NCBI RefSeq assembly: GCF_022539665.2
Contig: NC_081340.1
Coordinates: 3,534,001-3,598,000 of the forward strand
Direction: 5' to 3'
Length of the DNA: 64,000 nucleotides
Source of the DNA: Daphnia carinata
Taxonomy: Eukaryota > Arthropoda > Branchiopoda > Diplostraca > Daphniidae
The notes below the pieces were generated by a model. It did no database searches and had not been told where the DNA came from. It worked only from the letters and a program-made list of their open reading frames with translations. How positions within the stretch are numbered: the stretch's first letter is position 1; every line of letters begins with the position of its first letter. Shown one piece after another: positions 1-14,700 of the stretch. The position numbers and the translations under genes were made by a program.

Positions 1-1728
1 CTAGATTTTGTACTCGAATTTATTATTGGTATATATATAATACACGTTAGAATAGAGGACTCTATGATTTGCTTTCTATTTACTTGTCTGATGTTGTAGT
101 GTTCTCGTGATCACGAGAGACCTTCCACATTGGATTGCATTAAATAATAAGAATTAAGTTTAAAGTAATTCCATATAACTATTAGAACTTGCCGAGTCAA
201 GGTTTTGAAAACAAAGGGACGTTCTCCTTTCTAAATTTAGACACGGTTAACTCCCCTCTTTTTACAGATGCTCTTTAGCGCAATTTTTTTTTCTTTTTAG
301 TTGAATACATTCAAGCTCTGAATGTCCCATGGCGTTTTAGTGGTTTCTTAGTTTCGAAACAAGAAGACGGAGAAGAAAAAAAAAAAGAAACAGCGCGTTG
401 ATTAACTTTAGTGTCCGCAGCGTCCGTGGTCGTCGTCGGCTGCTTAGTTTCACCACGGGGGTATAGAGCGCGTTAATAACAAGAAAAAGTCCCGAGATTA
501 CACGAATTTGATTGCGCAAAGGCCATCACGAAAATGAAACACACAAAAAAAAAATATAAGAAGAAGATGATGGCCCGTGTCAGCTTGAGTTCGGGACCGC
601 GTAACGCGTGTGTGCGAACGCGCCTGGCGTCCAACAGCGTGAATATAGATTAAAGATTCAAATGACCGTGGCACCCTCCACTCTGTTGCCAGTTTGGGAT
701 TCGATCAAATTCTTTTTTTCTTTTCTCCTAAGGCTAATGGCGAATACGATTCCCGTTCTGAAAGTGCATTTTGGAACATCAAATTTTTTTATTTCTCTTT
801 GATTCTTATTGTATTTTTTCTTGTTAGGATTATTATTACATGGCATAAGCGTGGCGATTTACATACACGATCATACCTTATCGAGAAAAATCTATCATAA
901 AAAGGAAAAGAAAAAAAAAAGAGGATGTGATGCATGAATTTACAAGTCTAATTACGCATCGCGCCAGCGAAACATCTTTGGAGAGTTCTCGTTAGTTCTT
1001 GCTGTTTAATGAACAATATAAGACTCCCGATTTTTCTGACCAGCAATACCGTTGCCCCCCCACTCACGGTGGTCAGATTGAAATTACAATCGCTTCCATC
1101 GGCAGTAAGCTGGCATCCTTTTCCTTTTTTTTTTGCGCATGTACACCAACGAGAATTGTAGAAGAGCAGAAAAGCGATGTCAGCTTTTGGGGGTGTAAGA
1201 TATAGGACATCATCGTTTACATGCGCATTGAAATTCATCCGAGTGAAAGCGACGACTTTTTCCGAACCACATTGGAAATGAAAAAGCATTTCTCTAAAAT
1301 CGAAACAATCGTGAAAAGAAAGATTCTTCTTTTTCAATGCAACTGGTACCGTGTCGATGGTTTGCCCAGTTGAATCAATGATCCATCGCAACACAGACAC
1401 AATCGAATTGTATTTAGATAGTAGATTGCAGATCGAACTCAGCAAGAGGCCTACATGTAAATCAATTAGACAGGGGCCTGAAGAGTGTTTAGGTCGTCAA
1501 TCGTTTTCATTCAAAGAAGAGGGGGGTCACTCTGTTATACACACAACTACATCAAAATGGAGTGAAAAAAAAAATAATAAAAGAAGGGGGAACTAGATGA
1601 AAAGCTAAAAGGTTGCCCACAAAAGTGGAAATCGCAACAGCTGGGAGGACATTTCATCGGTCTAAAAATGTTCTAATAGCACTGCATGGTATTTCACCCT
1701 CTCTCACTCTATTTCTTTTACTGATCTG

Positions 1729-1746
1729 TATATATATATATATATA
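1729..1746. repeat. (TA)9 microsatellite
   Basis: Uninterrupted TA dinucleotides inside the non-coding region. Confidence 0.85.
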
Positions 1747-4016
1747 GATTTTATTCGATAAGAGGATCTTCCCCACGTGCTGGAACAATAGGGGAATCCC
1801 CCTCCCCTAGTCGGGAAAAAAAGGGAGAATTAGTAAAAAGAGGAACTATTATTTCTGACCAGTCAAGCGTGAGACGACTCCCGCCGGGGTCCCGTCGCAT
1901 CCTCAACCCCCTCTCAGTGTATGACTTTCGCGTGGAAAGTCGAAAATGCTTTTTATGTAGTATTTCTGGTACATAATGCGTTTCACGTCAATTGATGTAC
2001 ATCAACATCCACTCGACAGAGTTTAGACAATCGATTTCCGGGGGTAGTCGAAATGCGTTGCTCTCAATCAGCAAATTTCACCACCCTCGGGTTTTTAGCG
2101 TTTCTTCTTCACGTTTCAAGTGTTTCCTCTTTCATTTTTTTTTTGTTTTTTTTGCAAGAGTTTTTTTGCGAATGCAAAGATGTTTGAATTTGGGCATCGA
2201 TGCGTAATGGCCATCACAAATGAAATCAATGGCTCGTGAAATAATGAGGGGAGAAAGATGGAAACCTTGTGAATTTGAATTTTTGAACACAAATTTTCAA
2301 TTCATTTCATTGGGAACTTTGACGAAACGATTCAGTAGCAACAATCTATAAAGAAAAATGGAGAAAAAAAAAAAGCCATCAGTATAACCGGTCCCGCTGA
2401 TGTAACACACAACCCCCCTTCCGAAAAAAGAAAAAGAAGGGGTAGATATTCAAATTCCCAAGCGCATCCTTTTATTCACTTTTCTTATATATACATATAT
2501 ATACAGTATATTCCCTCAGATTATGAAATACAAAGATGTGTGAGCATTACGGGAGTTGAGGGAAAAAATTTACATTTTCGGCTATATTTACTTTTTCCAT
2601 TGCCTTTGTATGTGCGACGAGCAGATCCTATCACGTTGTGTATATTCAAAAGAGCCATGAGCTTTTCCGCTGGATGCTTTTTTTTTTCTTTTCCTTACTT
2701 TCTTAGTCTTTCCCCCCTTTCATTTTTTTTTTCAATAAATATGTGTATAAAAACTAGGTTATTGCTGTGATTCCATTCATGAATTCTGATAGCATTTCGA
2801 TGGATACAATTCTTATTTTATACAATCGAAAAGAGAAGAGGGGGGTTTACTTCCTGCCTTTGACATTACTTCCAAAATAGAGGGTGACGATGAACGCAAC
2901 AACGGGGAGTGATTGAAGACGAATAGAAATTCGATCCGAAAGTGTGGGTCCATTTTTCTCTATTAAACCGAATCCCTTTTCCTTAAGTAATTTCACAGAC
3001 ACGAATAAAAACACTTTGGGAATTTTTGTTTTCATATTCAAATTTATTATCTAACATTGTTATCCTTTTTTGTTTTTTGTTTTAATGACAAATTGCTAAG
3101 TTTTTCTATTCAAAACGGTGCACATGAGGTAAAAAGGGTATAGCGGTCGTTTTACATCAACAGGCCTATTAGGCGGCGGGCCTGTGGCCCTTCGAGTGCG
3201 TATAAAATGTATGTGTGTAATACGGGGTCAAAAGTGGAGTGACCTCTTTGAGCTCCGAAAAGAATGTAACCTCTTTGCGGTAATGAGGGCTATCTGGGAG
3301 TAAATTCGCAGTTAAAAACTTGTTTGAAAAGCTCCAACAATTTTTTTTATCATTCAAATAGATAAACATAATACGCTTGAGAACAAAAAGCCAATTTTCA
3401 CTTGGAATGGTCTGTTAAGATAATGCGATCAACTATATGTATAAGATAAAAAAAAAGCTGCAGCTTTATTCGAAATTGCATTAAGAGCCTGCAAGATTGC
3501 GGCCGTGATGAGCGTCATCAGTAGAGATAAATAGAAAAGCAGAAGGGGATTTAATGCGACACGAACGGCAGACGACCGACGATACGGCCGCATGTGACAA
3601 TCTGTAAATCCCACGGAATCGCATGAAAATAAATAAATACAGACAATAACAAATACTGACATGTTTTCGGAGGAGTACGCTGGTCGGCCCTATTCTTTTT
3701 GATTGTCCATCAGACGTCTCGCTGTGGTACACGGTCCCAAACGAAACGACTGTATTGCTAATTATACGCCATGGGTCACGTGTCCGAGCAGGTCCGCACC
3801 ATTGTCGTCCAGGAAGGAAAACCCCACTGGACTCACATAAGAAAAAGAAAAAGGACTTTTTTTGAATTAGTAATTCCCTCAGATCTCCGTCTCATTTCTC
3901 TCAATGGATCAAAGCCGGAAGCTGTTGAACACAAGTCGGGCCAGTTTGATGGATGTCCATAATAATCATGAAAAACAGAAGAAAAAAGAGAAAACCAGCG
4001 ATAAAATTGTGTGTGT

Positions 4017-4033
4017 GGGGGGGGGGGGGGGGG
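4017..4033 (+). repeat. 17-base G run
   Basis: Seventeen consecutive G residues follow a short GT repeat. Such a run can form G-quadruplex structure and is a frequent site of length error in sequencing. Short open frames run through it as poly-Gly, which is not evidence of coding. Confidence 0.85.
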
Positions 4034-5878
4034 ATGGTGGACAATGTCCGGCCATTGGTCAACGCTCTTATTTTTGTCTGTGTTCTGTATATTTGTAGGC
4101 GATTTTCAACTGTACACAATGTCTATTATCTTTCCGGAGTGTAACAATACAATGAGAGAAGGGGAGTCTTAGGGCTCACGCAGCTGGCAAAACGAGCGAT
4201 TTATGGCCGAAGAGATGGTGCGACGTTGTTTTCCAGTCGAAAATGGAGAGCCAATTTCGAACAATAGAAATAGGTGATGCCTATGTACGATTTTGAAAAA
4301 TAAAAAAAGTAGAAGCTGCAAAAATGGGAGGATACAGCACGACTGGCTGATGGAGACATTAGTGCCACTTGAATTTGTACTTAGACAAACTGAATAGGGC
4401 CGAGCAAGTACATTTTGAAATCGAAATGCGCGAGAGCGCGTTTTATAGCTTTTTATAGAGAAAAACATGGGCCACTCCCACGCGTGCCCTCTCTCCTGTT
4501 GACCCTCCTCCTACATTTTGTACCACTTGAAAATGAATACAAAAGGCGTGAATTTATTCTTTTTTTCAATCGATGTAAACTTGCAGCCGTCGGTTCGTGC
4601 GGCTGCCGGATTAGCCCCCATTGAACTGTAAAAAAAAAAAAGTTTTAACAGGATCAAATGGGAGACGGAAGCGTGCCGGATATGCAAACTAGAAGCTGGA
4701 AAATTAATCAAGCAAATACGAATGCGAGAGAAAATAAAAAAAGGGGAGGAAGAAGTTTAATGAATCGGAGAAGATGAGCGCTTGATTCACGCGCTTTTTT
4801 TTTTATGTTGAAATTTTTTCATATTGTTGCAGTAGCTCGCCATTAGAAGCAGAAAAAAAAGGAGGAAACGCAGAACAGAAAAGAATAAACAAAATTCATC
4901 TCCATAATGACAATTCAAAAATTAATATTCCTAATGCATCCTCCTTTTCGTGAAACAAGCCCGCGTCTATACAAGAAAAACTCTCTTTCTTTTGTATTGA
5001 TGAGCGCAAAGCCTTTTTTTTTCGTGTTGACTAGACGGTGGATCATTCGGGAAAAACTCATGTTTCTTTAAAGCCGAAGCGGAACAAAAAAAAAAAAAAA
5101 ATATAAGATGCCTATTAGTCTATCTATAACTATTACTAATGGCTTCAGCATTATTTTTAATTGGCCGCCAAGATTATTCCTCTTTTTCGGGTGAATATTC
5201 ATGACGTGCTCCTCCCATTTCTACCGTTCAAAGAACGACGGCCTTAAATGTAAAAAGGGTACACCATAAAAGTGCAACTTGTTTTCATCTTTTCACTAAA
5301 AGTTAAGATGTCAGTGGAAAGGAATCATCCGCTCTTGTGTTTGCTTATCCAATCATCCTCAACACAAGTACAACACATCCACCGGAGTCAATATAACCTG
5401 TTATACTTAAAAAGACATCATCAAAAAAAGGAGGTATATGGCTTTCTTCATCTACACACTTCTTGTGTGTGCTGCTGCTTTTTTTTCACACACCGTCACA
5501 CCAGAAGAGATGAAGGAAAGAGATAGTATAGAATTTTTTTTTTTCGTGGGGTGGCGGCGGGCATTGGGGAGTGCTTTTTGATGAAGAATCCCTCAAACAG
5601 TGTGATGGCAAACTCGATGCAACCCGTAGGCTTTTATAGAAAGAGGCGGATCCGCACTGAGCTTTTGTCCCATTGTGATGATGCAACATGGGGACAGATT
5701 GATAGGCCTATATATATAATAATACATCCTCCTCCCCCCCCCCTCTTTCTCTTTTGGAAACTCTTGACACAATAGAAGATTCGTCTCCTCTTAGAAATCA
5801 CCCTCTATATACAGTTCGATTTCTATATATCTGAAAACTATTGTGGTGTACAGTGCTGCCTCTGCTATTATCATTATT

Positions 5879-5908
5879 TACACACACACACACACATACA
5901 CACACACA
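5879..5908 (+). repeat. (CA)n microsatellite
   Basis: CA repeat with one TA interruption, in the non-coding region. Confidence 0.85.
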
Positions 5909-8900
5909 GGGAGTTTTTGCTTCTTCTTCTTCTTTTTTAGGCTATTTTAGACGAATCTGTTTGTGGATAGAGTCCTGTCACATATGGGCCGATCATTTCA
6001 ATACCAATAACTTTGGACAGATTAGCATTCATCGATCTCTATCTCATTTTTTTTTTTGCCTTTTTTCTTGTGACTGAGCATATAATAAGGTGAGTCATAA
6101 ATACGAGTACGTAAATCAAATCTTTTACCTTCGTAAAAAAAAAATATGCAAACTGTTTTCCGTATTGTTACGCATAATCTCGAGGGAAGCTTTGTGTGGA
6201 AGCCGCTATAGTTTTTGTGTGTGTTGTATAGCAAAAATCGTTTTTAGTTGTTGATCTTTTTATTTCTTAGTTTTTTTGCTTGTCGGCTTCTGTCGTACAA
6301 AGGCCGCCGCTCACGTAATTAAGACGGGTCCCGGGCTGACGTGAAGAGAATATGGCAGCAGGTTATCTTCAAATTTCACTGAATCAAACCCCAGCAAGGA
6401 TATTGTGTTACAACTCATTTATTATTTTGCTTCATCTCCTTACAAATATAAGACGAAGAATCATTAATGCTGAATGTACACTCTCCATATCTTTCGTGAA
6501 AACAAGATCACCCAACCGTTGTAATGTGGTCACTTCATTAAGAATCTCTTTCATCTGTTCGTGTATTACGAACTGCGTAGAAACGTCTCCTTTATATACA
6601 CGTTAAACAATTTTGGAATCTTACGAATTACGGGGGGTTAGAAAATGGTCTCACCCAGAAAATAATGACATATCTTAACACAATAAAAGGATTAATTAAG
6701 CCCCTGGAAAAGGCAAAAAAACTTTCTCCTTGACCTGTCGCGATGCACGGTGTAATCTTTCTTCGCTTTCGAGCACATGCTGCTTGAGTTCGATGATACA
6801 ACCGCCGTCTTTCTAGAGCGCACTTTCGGTTATCCGATCTATGTGAAACGCCATAACCAACAATCAGGGGAGAAGAAGCCGTACAAACTTTTACTTTTTA
6901 AAAGATGCGGAAGTTTATTTTATTTTTTTTTTTTTTCGTTTTGCCACAGCGCGGATCAGTGATTATCTTTATTTCTGAAGAGCGTTCCTCTCTCTCTGAC
7001 GCTCTCGGCATCTGGTTTCACACCGCTAAAGTAGCGCAATCTTTTTTCGTTGAAAATTTTGGGAAAATCTATAGACAACAAAATATATCTTATCGTATAG
7101 CGACAGAGGCTTTTGTAACTCCGATACTCGACGAAATCTAATTCTTTTATAGACGAGAGTCGCGTATTGATTTCAGACTACTTGAATTCTAGAATTTTCA
7201 GCAAGCAAATGGATTTGATCTATGTGATATAAGATCTATTGTTTGAAATCAAATCGAAATAGAGCGCCACTTCGTGCTTTAGACACAACAACAACAAAAA
7301 ATGGCGATTTTAAAAAAAATTGTGGATTGCACAACGAGCGACAATCAAATCAAGGGGAAAGAGCGCTTCACGTGTGTTGTAATATTTGGTCCGCTTCATT
7401 ACGCACTAGCGCTCCTCGCAATTTGATTTACTTCTCTCTCGTCTTTGGCTTTTCATTAAACCTATCGAGGCCCATATAGAAGAGAGTGACAAGGGACGTG
7501 CTATAATCAATGTGCCTTGCTATTGAAATGCATTTGAAAATTTTTGAAATAAACAAGAAGGCGTTGCCAACTGCGTGTGGACTGTCAACAACTGAAAAAA
7601 AAAAATGGTTGGATGGCACCTCTTATAAGGCACGAAATTAAACAGCGCAATCTGGATAGCGTGTTAATTAGCACCGACAGAAGGGGGACGACACAAGTGC
7701 ATACAACACTTCATTAATTCCGCTTTGCACCCTTCTCGCTCTGATAGATATAATAGAGTTAAAGCCCCCCCCCTCCCTCTACACATGTTAGATGGCCGAT
7801 GGTTCAGAGCATTTGCTTGATGAACGATTTCATCAACCTGATTGACGCTGCCATGGACGAAAAACGCTGGAGGATTGCGTCCTATATCTTTAAAGAAAAT
7901 GATGATTGAGATGCGTGAAAACAATCAAAAGGTCGTCGCTCTCTTTCAGTTTAATATCTCTGTTAGACCTGGGGAAAAAGACGCCCTTTGGTGTACACGA
8001 TGATTTACACATTGCCAGACGTAGTTTGTTTCACTTTGTTGGTAACAAATCGACGGTGTCTTTATTGCTGTCGAAAAATGCTCCGACTCAAACGAATAAT
8101 ATAGTTTCTTGATAGCAGTTTCTTGTATATACACACACATACGTCTGAATAATGATTACGACGGATAATTATTGGGTGATGCGAAATGAAAGGACTGCGG
8201 GACCAGTTGAGCAGTCGCGTGTCGGAAAAGCTGCTGTCATCATGTGCGTTTCGTTGTGTAGTATACAAGTCGACACACAACTTGTTACAGCATTTGCCCA
8301 GCTTGAATGATGTATAATAGAGCGGGTGACAGCCTTGTAATTTCGGCCTCGTGCCTCTGTAATCGCCGCGACGTGCCATGCAAATACACGCGTATGCTGG
8401 GGAAGCATTATAAAGATGTACATATACGCAGACAAGGGCGTTGTGCCATGTCTCTTAAATATACGGTAGACAGAACATGTTTAAAGCAAAACTACGCTTT
8501 ACACATTCTAACGTGGCTGCTGCCCAAATGAATGCAAACTGTTTCTCTCAATGGTTACGTGCGCTCCATAGATACTGATCTGTTAATACTCGTATACAAG
8601 CCAAGAAACGACAATGAAAAGGAAATAACAACAAGACAAAAATTTCAACAAAAAAAAAGGGGTGAATCTATAATTCAAATGGCTGGATAATCCCGAGACA
8701 TTGATTTGTCTCATTATTTGTGTTGGGCCTTTTGTTGAAATGAGAAAAAATCTTATTGTTAATAGGTTTTGTGTTGGAGCTATAGAGCCCTACAAACTGT
8801 ACAACGAAATAAAAGGGGATGAAAAAAAAAAGAGGCTAACATTGTCGCCCCATGTTCTCCGGTTACTTTTCCCTGTAAGAATTACAGAGCTAATCTGATG

Positions 8901-11220
8901 GCGCGTCAGCAAAGCCTCGTTTTATCACATCATCAGAGCTACTCTATATAGCCTCTTTTCTCTCTCTGCGTCCCTCTCTGTGCTGTGTGTTTTTATTTTG
9001 TGTTCAGCTATTTTTGAATGGAGAAAAGAAAAGAAGCTTCTCTGCTTTAATTTGTTGATTTTAATCCAATCTCCCAAGACAGATTGGAATCAGTCCAACC
9101 CTTTCTTTTTCCAACGAATTTCAAGGAACAATTGCATAGTGACACAAAAGCTAATGATTTTGAAAAAGAAGAAGAGACATATGCCAACTAACGTTTTTCG
9201 CCCAAAGCGTTAAGTTGTCAACGTTCGAGTACATTGGCAAACAATAGCGAACACAATAGGAGTAAAGACTTATTTTTAAAAAAAAAAAAACCACTTAAAA
9301 ACATTTTTCAAGGATTATATAGACATCGAGGCAGACGCTAGATATGCATTTCGGGGGTGATTGGGACCCATAACACATTTTGTTTCTTTTTCTTATCGGG
9401 TCAAGTAGTTTTCTTTTAATTTTTATATCCTCCGTTTTTGAAAAAGTCCTTTGATGTGTTGCTCTTTTGTTTTCAAAGAGTTAGCGTTATAACAAAACAA
9501 AAAGAGGGTTCTGGCCCTCTTTGTTCAAGTGGGTTAGCTTCACGATCGGCCTAATCCCGTAATTCACACGCACGCTTAGATAGGCATGTACAGACCTGTT
9601 TTCGAAAAAAAAACTGGAGTGTTGTATACTAGAAACTTGACATTTTTCTATGTACTCTAAAAACGAAACTCCACCAGCTCGCCTTGAAGTGCAGTAGAAC
9701 TTAAAAAGGAAGAAAAGCATCTCCTTCGGTGTGTATAGACATTGTTCTGTTGTGTATAGCGAAGATGACCGGAAACTTTTGATATAACAAAAACGAAAAT
9801 CTAAAGTGAATGGACAACAAAAGGGAAACCTTTTTTTTTTCTCCTGGGTCTTTTTGTTGGACAGGGACAAAAGGTGTCGCAACGTTGTATATACATTAAG
9901 CTGTATACGTAGAAAAAAGAAATGGTAGATTTCAATAGGCCAAAAGATATAAATAGACGTGACCAGCATCGATGACGACGATGGAGTACCTTTTCCGAGT
10001 AAAAGGACACTGATCAAGTGGTTGTGCGTGTATTCGACGTTGAATGCCTATTGGATTTGAAGCGAGTGCGCATGTGTGTTAAAAAGCGGTAGAACCACTT
10101 GAAAAATTGGCCACATTATCCGCAGTGGTAGCAAGAAAAAGGCATTCCCAGAAAAAAAAAGGATGAAACAAAATGATTAAACGTAATTTAAAAAAAAAAA
10201 AAATGGGACAGACATCTGGCGCATGGTGCGGATCAATCCTCTTGTTTCTTTAAATTTATACAGTTGTATTTATCTTTTATAGGGGAAAAAAATGAAAGCA
10301 GACGGCGCATCAGACGTTGCCCGTTGGCAAGAACAAAAAGCGGCCAGGTTTATAGATCACAACGAATTAATCAAAGTTCACTTCATGAAGAGAAAAAGAA
10401 AGGCTACAAACATCTTGCACGTTCGTTTCGCTCTTGCCCTTATATGTTTTGTTTTTTTCTCGAAGTCGTCGCTCTCAGCTATATAGTTCCCGCCGCGCCA
10501 CAGCCGTATTATTCAAATGAGGGAGAAGTCTACAGCTGTATACAGCTGCTTCACGTTCCCGTCCGCAGCCCCATTTTCGATAACGTATAATCGGCGATAA
10601 AATATAAAAAAAAAAAAAACACGGAAAAAAAACAAAGTTCTTTTCCTTTACAGTAGTCTACAGTGTATAGGCTTATATATAGCTATTTTTAATACTCTTT
10701 CCCCTTGTTCGTTTTTGGCTGAAGATGGCCACTGGTTTTCCGAGGGCCGAAAGTCAGCAAGAGTCCTTCCATCTTGATATGTGGCTCAATAAAATTTATA
10801 CTATCGTAGCGCGCGCTCGATTTCCAAGCAGTAATAATACAACCGACATCTTTCCCAAAGATGATTACAGTGCCTTTGATGATCAAAGATGTTTCGCTTT
10901 TTTTTTCTTTTTGTATTCAACTGTTGAAAAAAAGGTACGTAAATTATTGGATACTACACAGAACGCGTGAGCGTAACAAGAAAAGAAAAAAGGAACGTGA
11001 TGCAGGTCTCGTGCCCGTCAATTCAAATGAAGGCCACCTATAAATAAATAGTTAATAATTATCGATATTATATATACTCCGGAGAAAGGGGTTCTTCTTT
11101 TGAAGGGGGCGAACGTCGCCGCTGTGGTCGGTTTGCTTTTGGATTATGGGTCCAGGCATGAACTGGATGACCATCCGCTGAACAGGTGGATAGTTTTTGA
11201 CTAGAAGCCTCCAGTGGGCC

Positions 11221-11234
11221 GGGGGGGGGGGGGG
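11221..11234 (+). repeat. 14-base G run
   Basis: A second long G homopolymer, again in a non-coding context. It resembles the run near 4,020. Confidence 0.8.
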
Positions 11235-11771
11235 TTGTTGAAGAAGCTGCGGTTATACATAGGAGGGAGGTCAAGAAGAAAAAAAAACGATGTTAGCGAA
11301 GTAAAGCGACCGCACAAGTGGCGCCATCCAGCAATCAATTTCGATGCGCCCTATTATATATATAAAGTAGCTGAGAGAAAAGGACCACATGCGGCGGAGC
11401 AACAGTAGCCTTCAGCCTCAGCGGGTAGCCTTTTTCTACCTTACTATTTATTCTAAATCACATTACATTTTGTTTCGTTATTCTCGAAAAACAGAAGAAG
11501 AAGAAGAAAGAAAATTAAAAGGTTGAAAAACTCCTACCCATTTATACGGTCTTCTTTCCATCACCGCTTTGGAGAATATAATTAGAAAACTAGAAGGTTG
11601 GAACGAAAAAAAAGGCTTCGTTTGCATACATCGTAGGCTGCGCTATATATGTTGGAAAGTTATACATATACACACCTGGTGTGTGAATCTTTTTTGCATA
11701 TATTGAAATGATGTTTTTGTATATTCGATGACAAACCAAGTAAGGCATTGGAGAGCTATTACTTCTCCTGG

Positions 11772-11787
11772 ACTCTCTCTCTCTCTC
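11772..11787 (+). repeat. (CT)n microsatellite
   Basis: Short CT dinucleotide tract. Confidence 0.75.
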
Positions 11788-14700
11788 TATACATCCAAAA
11801 CATATTCCCATGGTCCTTTCCTACTGAACGCATAACAAAAATAGGACTTGTCTCACCTTTTGATGCTGTGCCTTGCAAGGGTGAGAAAAGGGTTGAAGAG
11901 GTAGAGGAGAAAAAAAAACAAGTAGCCATTAATGAATAAGCTGGATAATAAAAATGTTCCCCCTCTTCTTTCCCTTTTGGTAGTTTCAAGTCTGCGCAAC
12001 GGCGTGACCTTTTCAAAAGTTGACGTGGAGTATCCATCATCCGGCTCTTGTTATTATTACATGCATATAATATAAAGATATATGTGTTTATGTGTTCTTC
12101 TATGTGTCTGTACATCCTTTGCGCCCCATGGCTGTACAGAGGCTGTAATCTAAAAAGAGCGCAACAAAACACGGCGGTGCTTGGCGAGCCGTCACAAGAG
12201 TAAAAAGAAAGAGCCATCAAGATATAAATCACTCGATCATTCTTGAATAAACGAATTACCCCTTTACAAGCTTGTCTCTAAAAAGAGATGTGAAAAATTG
12301 GGCATTTTTATTCTAAACTTCACCCTTTGATGGTCTGCTTATGGGAACGCATTGCCATTGAAAGTTTCATAATATTTGAAGACATAGAGCGACTGCATAA
12401 TGAACCTTACAATCAACGTCAAAACGTCTCCAAGAAAACAAGTAATGTTTTTTCTAAGCATATACCAGCCGACGGCAAAAAAAGCACACACACAATTCAA
12501 TTAGGTCAGTAAGCAGATAACCGCTTTCCATTTTTTTTTTCTCTTTCTTTCTTCTTCCTCTTCACAAAAAGAAAATGATAATCCGCGTGAGTTCGGCTCG
12601 TTTGTTCTTTTCACTGTCAACATGACGTTTCAACTTGGATAGCCTCGCACACAACCCGAAATCCCCCCGCCGCTGGCGGATTTCCTCTTCAGACGCACGG
12701 AGGTATATACATCTACCTGGCGGATTATAAAACATACGGAGCCCAGACGGACAGTCAAGCGCAGCATCCGCCTCTATTGTATTTGATATTCACTTCTTTG
12801 ATTATTATTCAAGTCGATTTTTTTTCCATGGAAAATGAATTTATTTTGTTTTTTTATCTGGCTGTTTGGTCAACTGCGACAAGACGCCAGACGACGCTAT
12901 AGACGCCGATGACTATAAAAGCTTTTTCTGCTGCGCTTTTATCATCAAAGAGAGAGAGAGGGGTTGAAAGAAAACCGGTTTTCGAGTTTGTACCAGAGAT
13001 AGGGACATATAACAATCGGACGAGTAGCGTCGTATACACAGAATTGGGGAGCGCGTCATTCAAATTTCTGTACCGCCGTATACGCATTTTCAGCACTCTA
13101 CCTTTCTTTTTATATTTCATTATTATTTTTTTTTTTATCTCGAGTTTTATTTTTTAATATTCAGTTCAATAGGGGAGGGAACCGCCATCTATTGTACTTC
13201 ACGAACAGCAGCCATCGTTCAGTGTAACAAACACGGACGTCGACGACACACACGCAGACATACATCTTTTTTTTCTTCCTGCCCGTTATGAGTGCCTTAT
13301 TTGCATATGAATAGCTCCTCCTCTTTCAGGATGATGCCACCGGCGTCCTCTTTAGTTCTTCAGTGGTAACGCCAATGCGAAAACGAAAGACTCTCAACCC
13401 TTTTTTTTCTTTTTATTATTATTATTTTTATGCATATTACCTATAGGGGTCTCCACCCAAAAGAATAAGTCAGTCTTTCTTTCACGAGTTCGGCCTTATA
13501 ATAATTTCCTTTTTTTTTTCTTTTTCTTGAAAAAAAAAAAAATTAAATACTAGGTCCTCATTTCATAATGCGCTGACCATTAAACTGCGTCTAGTGAAAC
13601 GTACGCAGGATAGCACATAGAAAAGACTTGATGCATATTATAAAAAAAAATATACCCAGCGCAATAGTCGAGTGACTGTGTGCGGCTGGTGCACTTATCT
13701 TGTAATCAGTTGCCGTGATGATCATCAGCCCCTCTTCACGGCCGGGTGCGCACACACACGCAGTTTTGAACGAGTTTTTCTCTTTTTCTTTTTCAAGACA
13801 CAAGTTTTTTTTTCATTTTTTTTAATGTTTTCTCGTGATATAAAAAAAAAACAAGAGTTGAAGTGTACAGAGAGAAAAGAGAGCTTCATCATCCATCTGG
13901 ACGCGCTCACTCGGCGGGACAAAGACATCGTTAAGCGACCTCTAAGGTTAACCTTCCCTATTCGTTGGCCTTCTTCATCTCTCTTTATTTTTTTATTTTT
14001 TTTTTACTTATCCTCGTCGTGTGTTCTTATATTTTCAGGGCAGCGTGAGGTTTCCCCTTAATACTGTAAGGAGTGAACAGAGCCGCAGCACGTAGAGGGA
14101 AAAGAAAAAAAAAAAAAGATCATTAACCGCGCTCGCCGAAACGCAGACTCCCTCTTTTGTTTTTTTTTCCTACTTTTGCTTCTTATTCTTTTATAATATC
14201 CTTCTAACTCTGTGTGGCTAATTAGCCAGCAGCCCAGCAAACAGTCGGCGATGAAAATTGAACGCGGGACTGTGTGATTATTACGAGATAGGGAGGGAAA
14301 AAAAAGAAGAGGGACCGTAACAAAATTTAGGGAAAAGAGAAAAAAAAAGCGAGAAAAAGAAAATCAGAGCCCTTTTTTTTTCTCTTTCTCGTGTTGTTGT
14401 TTGCCAGTTCTGTGGTTGTTATCTCGTTAAGAGGTTCTCTGCCTCTTGTGTAGACGCCACATCTAACACAATATGGAAGTGGGGGCACAAGAAAAAAACA
14501 GCAGCTCAACCAAAGAGCTATATACCAAACATCTAACACAAGATATAGTGACGTGACTGGTCATATGCTGTTGTCTATTCAGCCAGGAAAAAAGAAGCAG
14601 CACCAACAGCAAAAAAAATAAAAGGGGAAAAGAAAAGCAACTGTATTTAGATTAAGAAGCCCGCTCGTTCACGCTCCATTATTCTCTTATATGTACGGCC

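Noticed and set aside
948-1445. 165-codon open frame on the minus strand
   Set aside because: No domain, no signal peptide, Lys/Phe runs from homopolymers, and no splice-linked continuation; length is possible by chance in 20 kb.
9487-10017. 176-codon open frame on the minus strand
   Set aside because: Composition follows poly-T/poly-A tracts (FFFL, KKK), with no recognisable motif.
13672-14061. 129-codon open frame on the plus strand
   Set aside because: Built from poly-T (FLFFFFF) and Lys runs, with no family resemblance.
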